From positions 1-34,417 of the IMG/VR virus record IMGVR_UViG_3300045999_003053: a stretch of 34,417 bases of DNA, one strand, 5' to 3'. How positions within the stretch are numbered: position 1 is the stretch's first letter; each line of letters begins with the position of its first letter. The position numbers were made by a program, and so were the translations under genes. Of this stretch, positions 7,730-14,264 are shown one piece after another. The DNA is from a virus. The notes under the pieces were generated by a model. The model had not been told where the DNA came from. It worked only from the letters and a program-made list of their open reading frames with translations, and ran no database searches.

Positions 7730-8855
7730 TATAATAACTTCCGGCACGTTGTCTGAATTGCCAGACACGGACACCCTGATAGCAGGCGAAGGCACGATGG
7801 TAGCGGAGCAATCCGTATCACTCGGCACACCTGCATCTGGCTATGGTGTTGTATATGCGAAGACCGACGGCAAACTGTATTTCAAGAACGATGCAGGAAC
7901 TGAGTTTGACTTGACAGCTACCGGAGGCGGTGGAACAAACCCAGTCGTCCGCGAATACACTGCCAACGACACATGGACGAAGCCCACGGCGGCTAACTTC
8001 TGGGGCATATTGGTTCTGGCATATGGTGCTGGTGGTGGTGGTGCTAGCGGGAGACGTGGTGCGTCTTCAAGTGCTAGATATGGGGGCGGTGCTGGTGGTA
8101 GTGGTACATATGCCTATCGAATAATTCGATCGGCTACGCTAGCACAATCTACATACGATATTGTTGTTGGCAGCGGTGGTGCAGGCGGTGCAGGTCAAAC
8201 AGTAAACGACACTAACGGGAATAATGCAACAGCAGGCGGATCGAGCAGTTTTGGCAATGCTACTGTAGGCAATTTAGTTCTTGGTGCTGCTGGCAATCCT
8301 GGGCAAGGGGGAACAACGACCAATGGCACGGGTGGCGCTGCTGCTAACACTACAAACTGCGTACCTGCTCGTGGCCCTTACTCAATGAATGGATCATCAG
8401 GTGCAAGCGGTTCAATTACAACAGGAGCAGGTGCTGGTGGCATTGGACTTAGCGGCACGTCCGCAGGTGCAGGTGGTGGTGGAGGTGGCGGTATATCTAC
8501 GGCTAACAATGCACAAAATGGCGGTAACGGAGGCGCTGTTTACGACGTCGGTGTTCTAAGCAGCGCACCATTAGGCGGCACAACTACAGGGACGCGCAAC
8601 GGTGGAAATGGCGTAGATGTTGCGAACAATATCTTGCTAGATATAAACAATTCTACAACAGCTGCTGTAGGTACTGCTGGCGGCGGCGGGGCCGGTGGTG
8701 ATACCGCAGGCACTATTGCAGGCGGTAACGGGGGTAATGGCGGCAAATGTGCAGGTGGTGGCGGCGGCGGGGCGTCTACAAATGGTGCTAACTCTGGCGC
8801 TGGTGGTAACGGCGGCGATGGTCTTGTTTTTGTAGTCGAATACTACGGAGCATAA
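7713..8855 (+). CDS. Glycine-rich fibre/adhesin
   Basis: The 380-aa protein has two parts. Residues 1-68 form the anchor module shared with the gene just upstream. After a GGGG linker, a short segment (PVVREYTANDTWTKPT) leads into a domain of about 270 residues dominated by glycine: GAGGGGASGR, GSGGAGGAGQTV, GAGGGGGGGI, GGGGAGGDTAG, GGNGGNGGKCAGGGGGGAS, closing with DGLVFVVEYYGA. The TWTKP start and the glycine-block architecture are typical of glycine-rich fibre tips, such as the gp38-type adhesins of T-even phages, where loops between polyglycine blocks form the receptor-binding surface. I infer a surface adhesin. Its location among head genes suggests a capsid-attached fibre rather than a tail fibre, but this is unproven. 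Confidence 0.75.
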   Translation: MSSKRPIITSGTLSELPDTDTLIAGEGTMVAEQSVSLGTPASGYGVVYAKTDGKLYFKNDAGTEFDLTATGGGGTNPVVREYTANDTWTKPTAANFWGILVLAYGAGGGGASGRRGASSSARYGGGAGGSGTYAYRIIRSATLAQSTYDIVVGSGGAGGAGQTVNDTNGNNATAGGSSSFGNATVGNLVLGAAGNPGQGGTTTNGTGGAAANTTNCVPARGPYSMNGSSGASGSITTGAGAGGIGLSGTSAGAGGGGGGGISTANNAQNGGNGGAVYDVGVLSSAPLGGTTTGTRNGGNGVDVANNILLDINNSTTAAVGTAGGGGAGGDTAGTIAGGNGGNGGKCAGGGGGGASTNGANSGAGGNGGDGLVFVVEYYGA

Positions 8856-8858
8856 ACG

Positions 8859-9062
8859 ATGGAACCTAAACGATACGCAATGGTCAAAGACAACGTAGTG
8901 TATAATACTTGTCTCTGGGATGGTTTGCTGGAAACATGGCAGCCGCCGAATGACGGGACGATTATGATCGCTAACGACTGGGCAGGCATTGGCGACTGGT
9001 GGGAAGAAAGCGAAGGGCGTTTCTATCGTGCGATCCCTAACAACGAGGACGTAGCATCATGA
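8859..9062 (+). CDS. Small fibre-associated hypothetical protein
   Basis: A 67-aa protein with a run of Trp residues (LWDGLLETWQPPNDG, NDWAGIGDWWEESEGRFYRA). Small W-rich proteins of this type, with a pattern like W.PP followed by a G-D...G.FY ending, are often coded right after phage fibre genes and may help fibre folding or sit on it. The gene starts 3 bases after the fibre stop. A GGAG sequence in the end of the fibre gene serves as ribosome binding site. Its end overlaps the next gene by ATGA. Confidence 0.5.
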   Translation: MEPKRYAMVKDNVVYNTCLWDGLLETWQPPNDGTIMIANDWAGIGDWWEESEGRFYRAIPNNEDVAS

Positions 9063-9343
9063 CCGTAGAGACTATGTTCGGCATCATCATGAGCACCATG
9101 CTGGCTATCATCGGCTTCTGGGTGAAGTCGCTTGTTAATGACTTCCGCGAAACACGCGACAACGTAATCGCTATGCACGAAGTCATGAGCAATACGACCA
9201 ACGAAATTATCGCACTGAAGAAGTCAGATGAGCTAATCACACAGCGCATCGTTGAGATTATCGAGCGGCTCGTAAGATTAGAAGAGCGCACAGGCAACAC
9301 AGACCCAAAACCACGTAAGGCGTACAAGCGTGCTGTCAGATGA
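9059..9343 (+). CDS. Small membrane-anchored coiled-coil protein (XhlA-like?)
   Basis: The 94-aa protein has one N-terminal hydrophobic segment (MFGIIMSTMLAIIGFWV, about residues 6-22). A long charged heptad-type helix follows (LVNDFRETRDNVIAMHEVM to IVEIIERLVRLEERTG, 25-80), then a basic C-terminus. This plan matches small phage lysis accessory proteins such as XhlA-like hemolysin/holin partners, and some spanin or tail-assembly factors. It lies directly before a probable holin, which supports a lysis role. ATGA overlap with the previous gene and a 14-base overlap with the next. Confidence 0.45.
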   Translation: MTVETMFGIIMSTMLAIIGFWVKSLVNDFRETRDNVIAMHEVMSNTTNEIIALKKSDELITQRIVEIIERLVRLEERTGNTDPKPRKAYKRAVR

Positions 9344-9686
9344 CCCAATCATATCGAAGGTTGTACTGCGTTACAAGTTCTGGCCTAAACGTCAGGACTA
9401 CGTACCACCTATTGAGCGTGTGCCGTTAGCAGATGAGTTGCAGCCGCACGTTCCACGTGAAACAAAGCTAGGATTTACGGGATATGTTAAACTTATCCCA
9501 AACATTTTTACAATTATAAAAGGCGTTGCAATGAGCAACTGGAAGACAACGGTCACAGGCATTGTTGGTGCGTTGGCTGTACTAGTCAACTCCCTGACAG
9601 GTGTTGCGCTACCACAAGACGCGATTATCGCAGTAACACTTTTCGCACTCGGATTCTTTGCAAAGGATGGAAAGAGCAATGATTGA
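9330..9686 (+). CDS. Holin-like membrane protein, with a possible internal start
   Basis: The long form is 118 aa from GTG 9330. Its last 51 residues (from ATG 9531, MSNWKTTVTGIVGALAVLV) look like a complete small phage holin-like protein. That stretch has a WKTT N-terminal cap, a hydrophobic helix, a second helix (DAIIAVTLFALGFF) and the terminal FAKDGK. The first 67 residues are soluble and unlike holins. Either the real holin starts at 9531, where AAAGGCG lies 5 bases upstream, or a long and a short form are both made. Dual starts are known for holins, but their two products usually differ by only a few residues. Holins make the inner membrane pore that releases endolysin; here the endolysin is 13 kb away. 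Confidence 0.55.
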   Translation: MLSDDPIISKVVLRYKFWPKRQDYVPPIERVPLADELQPHVPRETKLGFTGYVKLIPNIFTIIKGVAMSNWKTTVTGIVGALAVLVNSLTGVALPQDAIIAVTLFALGFFAKDGKSND

Positions 9687-9879
9687 TTTTAGCAAGATCA
9701 AGAACAAGGCAATCGTGACAATCAATCACGGTGCAAAAGACATCGAAGTAGAAGTAGTAAACGATACTCCGAGCGCATGCGTAGTCAAGCTGCCAGACGG
9801 CTCGATTATGACAGTAGGCAAGATGCACGTTAAGGCAATCAAGCCAGAGACTCCCGTACCTTCTGCTATCAAGGAATAA
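9679..9879 (+). CDS. Small hypothetical protein
   Basis: A 66-aa protein starting at ATG 9679, preceded by GGAAAGAG, and overlapping the previous stop by 8 bases. A TTG farther upstream at 9658 would add seven residues but has no better signal. The sequence is beta rich and charged: KNKAIVTINHGAKDIEVEVV, ACVVKLPDGSIMTVGKMHVKAI. No recognisable domain. It ends 3 bases before the connector gene, whose AAGGAA ribosome site lies in its last codons. Confidence 0.6.
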   Translation: MIDFSKIKNKAIVTINHGAKDIEVEVVNDTPSACVVKLPDGSIMTVGKMHVKAIKPETPVPSAIKE

Positions 9880-9882
9880 GCA

Positions 9883-10458
9883 ATGCCCCTAGTATCGCGC
9901 GCAGTAATCAAGCAGGACTGGTTAAACATCGCAGCAATCGACACAAGCCGCGACGGTCTTATAGATCGTCTTATCGGCTATGTTGATAATGAGATCAAAG
10001 ACATCTGCAATCAGCCCATCATTCAGGAAAGCGTAACAGCTTACTACGAAGGCACGCGCGATACGTTGCTTCTAACAGGTTATACCGTGCCGGTGACGTT
10101 GACTACGCTTAAATATAGAGATAGCTACGGAGATACATTTGCTTCCGTCACCGGCACTACTAATCTTGTGGACATACGCGGCGTTAAATACTTGTACCTT
10201 GAAGATGGTTTCATCAACAAGCAGTACGAAGCGGTGATGAGCGTAGGATATACAACCATCCCTAGCGTGATAGAGATATGCGCTGCGGAGATGGTAACCG
10301 AGCTGTATATGGAGACACCATTCGCACCGCAGGCAAACCGATTTGGCGTAACAGCTATTACCGAAAGCGAAGCTGGTATGAGCATCTCCAAGACATTGCA
10401 GGCAATGCGTACGCGCGTTAAGCCACGGCTCGCACCATATACTCGCGTAACAATATGA
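9883..10458 (+). CDS. Head-tail connector (HK97 gp6-like adaptor)
   Basis: The 191-aa protein has the layout of the gp6/gp15-like adaptor that forms a ring under the portal. A helical N-terminus resembles the usual ...LID.LI..V...I...CN...: DTSRDGLIDRLIGYVDNEIKDICNQPI. A beta domain follows (YYEGTRDTLLLTGYTVPVTLTTLKYR, then LYLEDGFINKQYEAVMSVGYT) and a closing helix with IEICAAEMVTELYME. The gene starts a standard connector-completion-terminator set, but this set is displaced from the capsid gene by the 4-kb fibre/holin cassette. AAGGAA ribosome site; overlap of 4 bases with the next gene. Confidence 0.8.
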   Translation: MPLVSRAVIKQDWLNIAAIDTSRDGLIDRLIGYVDNEIKDICNQPIIQESVTAYYEGTRDTLLLTGYTVPVTLTTLKYRDSYGDTFASVTGTTNLVDIRGVKYLYLEDGFINKQYEAVMSVGYTTIPSVIEICAAEMVTELYMETPFAPQANRFGVTAITESEAGMSISKTLQAMRTRVKPRLAPYTRVTI

Positions 10459-10964
10459 GCGACATCTCACAAAGATTAGCACGGCTTGAGCGTGGGATAT
10501 TAGCAGCGGTAAAAGATACTGCACAAAGAATCCCGCAAGAGCTGTCTATTTATGTGGGGGATTATATGCAAGGCCCGCAGATGAAGACGGGCATGGTAAC
10601 TGCGAAATCAGGTAATAGATATTTCAAGCCGCTTAACAATACCGATAGACTCAGAACATTGTACGGGAATATACAGCGTGCTATTACGCCGGGTGATAAG
10701 GGTAACGTTTCACGAGTCGAATTGCGTAACGGCAAGTTCCAAATAGAGTTTGGTTACGACCCGCAGACGATGGTAAAATCAGGCACACGAAACCAGTCGC
10801 TTATGTATGCTGTTTACAATGAGATGGGAACCGCTAGGGCAAAGGCAAGGCCATTTTTAAGGCCCGGCTTTTTGGACTATATGCGCGACGCTAACGGATT
10901 CAAGGCCCTTATTAAAGAGCTTGAAACTACGATTGTAGATGAGTTTATGCAGGAGTTCGGATAA
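10455..10964 (+). CDS. HK97 gp10-like head closure/tail completion protein
   Basis: A 169-aa protein whose C-terminal part contains MYAVYNEMGTARAKARPFLR, the hallmark pattern (Y...EFGT....ARPFLRP) of the HK97 gp10 family. These proteins join the tail to the connector. The N-terminal 60 residues are a charged helix followed by SGNRYFKPLN. Start ATG overlaps the connector stop (ATGA), and the stop TAA overlaps the next start. Confidence 0.85.
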   Translation: MSDISQRLARLERGILAAVKDTAQRIPQELSIYVGDYMQGPQMKTGMVTAKSGNRYFKPLNNTDRLRTLYGNIQRAITPGDKGNVSRVELRNGKFQIEFGYDPQTMVKSGTRNQSLMYAVYNEMGTARAKARPFLRPGFLDYMRDANGFKALIKELETTIVDEFMQEFG

Positions 10965-11428
10965 TGGCTAGCAATTCGATGCAGTACATCGTAGACACAA
11001 TCATCGATGCTCTAAACAGCGACGGCAATCTTACGCCGCGTCGTATTTGGAGGCCAGATGCTTATGAGTCAAAGACTACTATCTGCTATCCATACATTAG
11101 CCAGATGCAGTACGACACGGACTCCGAGACGGGCTTGAGCTTGGGGCTTGGTCGTGCATTGGTCGAGATCATGTGCAACGCCATGATAGAAGCAGACCCT
11201 AGCGAGTTAGGCATAGCCAATGAGCGGGCGGGCGATATTGCCAGCCGTATCAAGTACGCACTAGAGACGTACGATCTCGACGCGATAGGCAGCAATAACG
11301 ATGGAAGATTTTACACGGCTATCACGTCAATGCACGTTGACGGCAACGTAGGCGAATTCAACACAGGCAGCAATAAGATCCAGATGGGCGTTGCTGCTAC
11401 TGTCACTTTTGTTATACGACCGGTATAG
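10964..11428 (+). CDS. Probable tail terminator protein
   Basis: The 154-aa protein follows the gp10-like gene with a one-base overlap and precedes the tail tube gene, the usual place of the tail terminator that caps the tube and joins it to the head. It starts with a helix (QYIVDTIIDALNSD), has a beta core (LGRALVEIMCNAM), a further helix with AGDIASRIKYALETY and an ending beta pair (NKIQMGVAATVTFVIRPV). This order fits the family, although sequence identity in it is always low. Assigned mainly from position. Confidence 0.6.
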   Translation: MASNSMQYIVDTIIDALNSDGNLTPRRIWRPDAYESKTTICYPYISQMQYDTDSETGLSLGLGRALVEIMCNAMIEADPSELGIANERAGDIASRIKYALETYDLDAIGSNNDGRFYTAITSMHVDGNVGEFNTGSNKIQMGVAATVTFVIRPV

Positions 11429-11433
11429 GACAC

Positions 11434-12183
11434 ATGGACACACAGGACACACAATTAGATACCTTCCCCGTCAGCTTCTGCGTTATCGCATCGCATGACG
11501 ACATGCACAAGAGTATGCAGGGGATGCTCCGTTCACTACCAAAGAATGCGGAGGTTTGCATCCTGCTAAATAAGCAGGGGCGCGAACATCACGTTAGCGA
11601 AGTAACAGAGCATACCGACGAGTACCACACGATCCGCTCGCGCGAGTGGACGTACGAAAAGGGGAAATTCAGCTTTGCACAAGCTCGCAATCTATGCGGT
11701 CAAATGGCTACGAAGGAATGGATATTCTGGATGGACTGCGACGAATACCTTTGCGAGCAGCAGCACGAAGGCATAGCAGAGGCAACACAAAGGCACGGCG
11801 GCGGCGTAGGTGGTTTTATGGCGGGGCAAGCGTCGCTATCGTGCTATAAGAAGCTAATCGGCGAAGCTAACGAAAACGAATACTTTAACATCGGGCAATT
11901 GCGGATGTACCGTAACACTCCAGAATTCTATTGGGAAGGTTACGCACACGAGCAGATTGCACACACTATTCGCGGTGCTGGATACAGCATCGTTGATACA
12001 ACTATCACAATCGCACACAATGGTTACAGCGGCGAAAGTGAAGTGCTCAAGAAGAAGCTCATACGCAATACCACTCTGATCGGCAGATGGTTAGCAGAGA
12101 ACAACGAAGAGCACGGACTGCATACATTCTATCGCGACACATATGTTCGCGATTTAACAGCACTAATTAAAATGGAGAAATGA
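11434..12183 (+). CDS. Glycosyltransferase family 2-like protein
   Basis: The 249-aa protein begins with SFCVIASHDDMHKSMQGML, a GT-A type nucleotide-binding start. FSFAQARNLCGQMATKEWIFWMDCDEYL follows at about residues 72-100, with the acidic DCDEYL acting as the metal-binding DxD. MYRNTPEFYWEGYAHEQI (about 160) resembles the acceptor-side segment of family 2 enzymes such as lipopolysaccharide core glucosyltransferases. There is no signal peptide or membrane helix, so it should act in the cytoplasm, transferring a sugar from a nucleotide sugar to an unknown acceptor. It sits alone between the tail terminator and the probable major tail protein, which makes a virion protein a plausible acceptor. 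AGGA ribosome site; 1-base gap to the next gene. Confidence 0.8.
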   Translation: MDTQDTQLDTFPVSFCVIASHDDMHKSMQGMLRSLPKNAEVCILLNKQGREHHVSEVTEHTDEYHTIRSREWTYEKGKFSFAQARNLCGQMATKEWIFWMDCDEYLCEQQHEGIAEATQRHGGGVGGFMAGQASLSCYKKLIGEANENEYFNIGQLRMYRNTPEFYWEGYAHEQIAHTIRGAGYSIVDTTITIAHNGYSGESEVLKKKLIRNTTLIGRWLAENNEEHGLHTFYRDTYVRDLTALIKMEK

Positions 12184-12184
12184 A

Positions 12185-12775
12185 ATGGCACTATCTGGTT
12201 ATGTAATCAATGGTGGTCGTAAAGCAGAGTTCTTTACGATTACTGTTGGTACAACACAGACAACCTTCGCATCGACTACTCCTGTCTATACGTGTAACTC
12301 ACAAATCACGTCAGACGGCGCAAACGATGACAACGGTATTCGCACATGGACTCTCGACCAAGTACAGGCGGATGCTCTCTACTGGTCTTTTGTTCAGACA
12401 TACGCACCGGCTTCTACATCATCAGCAACAACAGAAGAGTTAACGATGGAAGACGGCGAAATTATCAGCGGCGCATCTGCTGGCAGCACAACTCTTGCTA
12501 TGCTTGTACGTGGAGCTGCTATCTCTGGCGGCGCAAGCGATGGTCACCGCCTCGCATGGGCTGGACTTGTTAAAGTTGCAAAGTCGTCTGGCTCTGTAAA
12601 CTTTGCCGGTACAGCTTATGTTAAGCCAACGCTTACGGCTATTGCAACAAGCATCACAACTGACTTGCTCGTACCTTCTGCTGTTCTTACGTCGTACACA
12701 TCGACAACGGCAACATCAGTAACGGTCGCAGCAACATCTTATCCATACGGCAAGATGCTTGTAAACCTTGCGTAA
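12185..12775 (+). CDS. Probable major tail (tube) protein
   Basis: A 196-aa protein rich in Thr, Ser and Ala, with beta strands throughout (FFTITVGTTQTTF, GIRTWTLDQVQADALYWSFV, TTSVTVAATSYPYGKMLVNLA) and few charges. A GGAG ribosome site precedes it. Its position between the tail terminator and the chaperone/tape-measure genes, and the strong terminator-like hairpin right behind it, fit an abundant tube subunit. TWT.D..QADALYWSF resembles the tube-protein motif in which a W..D residue pair precedes a long helix. I cannot exclude another tail structural role. Confidence 0.75.
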   Translation: MALSGYVINGGRKAEFFTITVGTTQTTFASTTPVYTCNSQITSDGANDDNGIRTWTLDQVQADALYWSFVQTYAPASTSSATTEELTMEDGEIISGASAGSTTLAMLVRGAAISGGASDGHRLAWAGLVKVAKSSGSVNFAGTAYVKPTLTAIATSITTDLLVPSAVLTSYTSTTATSVTVAATSYPYGKMLVNLA

Positions 12776-12798
12776 TCTAGCGTAGGAATACGCATACT

Positions 12799-12850
12799 GG
12801 GGGCTGGTGCTGGCGATCTGTGTCCCGTCAGTTATCAGCCCCCTATTTTT
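12799..12850 (+). terminator. Intrinsic terminator/attenuator abutting the next ribosome site
   Basis: GGGGGCTGGT (12799-12808) pairs with ATCAGCCCCC (12834-12843) over 10 bp with one G-T wobble. TATTTTT (12844-12850) follows. The loop is 25 bases, longer than usual. The T-run is followed directly by AAGGG (12851-12855), the ribosome site of the gene at 12862. Partial termination here would give more major tail message than distal tail message, and readthrough RNA carries a hairpin next to the ribosome site. Confidence 0.8.
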
Positions 12851-12861
12851 AAGGGCACACA

Positions 12862-13473
12862 ATGAAACTTAACGGCATAGAAATAGACCATCTACCGGTT
12901 ACGCTTCGCAATCAACAGATCTGCAAAGACTGGTATCAGCGCATCAGCAATCACGTACAGCAAAGAAGCGTCGAGTATATGCTCCGCACGATTGCACGAT
13001 TGCGGCACGGTAGCGAAGAGTTAGCCGAGCTTATCGACGAAGTAGGCATGGTCAACAATGTAACTCTTCAGGCGCGAATTGTGGCCCTAATAGAAGCACA
13101 CAAAGCGCAGCACGAATATGAGAACGAACAGCGCAAAGCAGCAAAGCAAGCCGAGCTGGAATACGAACCGATAACGGCAGAAGCAGCAAAGGCCATAGCA
13201 GAGCAGGAAATCAAAGATTCGCTAGTAGTGCTGCTAAAAGACAACCCCGAAATAGGTCGTCAAATGTACTTTAACTTGGACGCTTTCCCGCAGACGATGG
13301 AGTCTATGTTATTGGGCATTGACTGCATACGCGCTACGGTCGATTATAGCAAGCTATCAGAGCATGAATCGGGTGCTATCAAGAGCGCAAACGATAGCGA
13401 ATTCTGGCAGGACGTGACGGCCTCGGAGGTGGCTCAATACGTCGATCGATTTCGCAGCTCGCACAAGCAATGA
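12862..13473 (+). CDS. Tail assembly chaperone-like protein, paralogue 1
   Basis: The 203-aa protein lies between the tube and tape measure genes, the place of the gpG-type tail assembly chaperone that coats the tape measure. It is mostly helical with a charged centre (about residues 70-115). Its C-terminal segment MLLGIDCIRATVDYSKLSE, followed by FWQDVTASEVAQYVDRF, recurs in the gene at 13827 (MLGIDCIKATADKSKLSE, FWHHVTITDVQKYC). The N-termini also match (L-NQQICKDWYQRIS against ANAKLLQEWQGKIS). So these are paralogues, and this copy has an extra charged insert. AAGGG ribosome site with 6-base spacing. The stop TGA is one base before the TTG of the next frame. Confidence 0.6.
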   Translation: MKLNGIEIDHLPVTLRNQQICKDWYQRISNHVQQRSVEYMLRTIARLRHGSEELAELIDEVGMVNNVTLQARIVALIEAHKAQHEYENEQRKAAKQAELEYEPITAEAAKAIAEQEIKDSLVVLLKDNPEIGRQMYFNLDAFPQTMESMLLGIDCIRATVDYSKLSEHESGAIKSANDSEFWQDVTASEVAQYVDRFRSSHKQ

Positions 13474-13474
13474 G

Positions 13475-13837
13475 TTGTACGAAGTTTGGCGTGTCACTAT
13501 GTGGAAAATTCACGAAGTGAAGCTGTTAGACAAGTACGGATTCTCGCAAGAGCATCCTAACTTTACAATGGACATAGACGATAACTACACCGACACGTTA
13601 CCAGCTACCGCATCATCTATGGCAATGGCTCTGCAATACGCTCCAGAATGGGGATTGAGTTACTACGAAGTGATGGATATGGCGTATGCGGAATTCTACA
13701 AGCTGGTAAACATCCAAAAAGCAATTAACTACAAGAAGCCGTGGTGGACTGGAGATGTAGGCGAGCAAGCATACATGTACGAGAAAGCCAGCGGCAAGCG
13801 ATTAAACAAACCTCGAAGGACACACAATGAATTTTGA
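13475..13837 (+). CDS. Tail assembly protein (gpT-like position), start uncertain
   Basis: 120 aa from TTG 13475, one base after the previous stop; an internal ATG at 13499 gives 112 aa (MWKIHEVKLLDKYGFSQEHP). Neither start has a good ribosome site. The frame is open upstream to 13418, inside the preceding gene, so a +1 or -2 ribosomal frameshift could make a fusion, as in the gpG/gpGT pair of many long-tailed phages. I see no convincing slippery sequence. Contents: acidic PNFTMDIDDNYTDTL, then WGLSYYEVMDMAYAEFYKL, which is like a short helical T domain. Overlaps the next gene by 11 bases. Confidence 0.6.
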   Translation: MYEVWRVTMWKIHEVKLLDKYGFSQEHPNFTMDIDDNYTDTLPATASSMAMALQYAPEWGLSYYEVMDMAYAEFYKLVNIQKAINYKKPWWTGDVGEQAYMYEKASGKRLNKPRRTHNEF

Positions 13838-14264
13838 ACCTATCCCGCTATCGGTAGCGAACGCGAAGCTATTGCAGGAATGGCAAGGTAAGATCAGCGC
13901 ATACATTGAAGAGCACAGCAAAGACCGCATCATGTCGGGCGTGTCGAAGATGTACGCAGAAGATGCAGAGTTTGCCGCACTTGTGGACAAAGCAATCAGC
14001 AACGGCGGAACTTTTACCGAGCTTGACTTGACCGAATGGGCAAAAAGCAATATGATAAAGGCAGCCGCATTGCATCGGCAAATGCAGGAGCTACCGCACA
14101 CAATGAGCGCGCTTATGCTCGGTATTGACTGCATCAAAGCGACCGCAGACAAGAGCAAGCTATCGGAACAGGACGCAGCACAGTTTGACGATGAAGGATT
14201 CTGGCATCACGTAACAATCACGGATGTGCAGAAGTATTGCAGCACCCTACTTGAAATGAAGTAA
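13827..14264 (+). CDS. Tail assembly chaperone-like protein, paralogue 2
   Basis: The 145-aa protein is homologous along its length to the gene at 12862 but lacks the charged central insert. Shared features include EWQ-KIS near residue 20 and the LGIDCI-KAT-D-SKLSE block near residue 110, followed by a W-containing helix and a V-QKY/V-QYV segment. AAGGA ribosome site with the spacer CACACA. The stop overlaps the ATG of the tape measure gene (TAATG), so its synthesis is coupled to the tape measure. That is the expected arrangement for a tape measure chaperone. Confidence 0.6.
   Translation: MNFEPIPLSVANAKLLQEWQGKISAYIEEHSKDRIMSGVSKMYAEDAEFAALVDKAISNGGTFTELDLTEWAKSNMIKAAALHRQMQELPHTMSALMLGIDCIKATADKSKLSEQDAAQFDDEGFWHHVTITDVQKYCSTLLEMK

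Noticed and set aside
8020-8850. Dense short repeats, possible CRISPR or tandem array
   Set aside because: They are GGT/GGC-type codon repeats of the glycine-rich fibre with no regular unit or spacers.
7713-8855. Diversity-generating retroelement target
   Set aside because: No reverse transcriptase, template repeat or A-to-N variable repeat is in the window.
8901-8906. Perfect TATAAT
   Set aside because: Inside a coding region, with no -35-like sequence at 16-18 bases; the flanking gene is in a continuous overlap chain.
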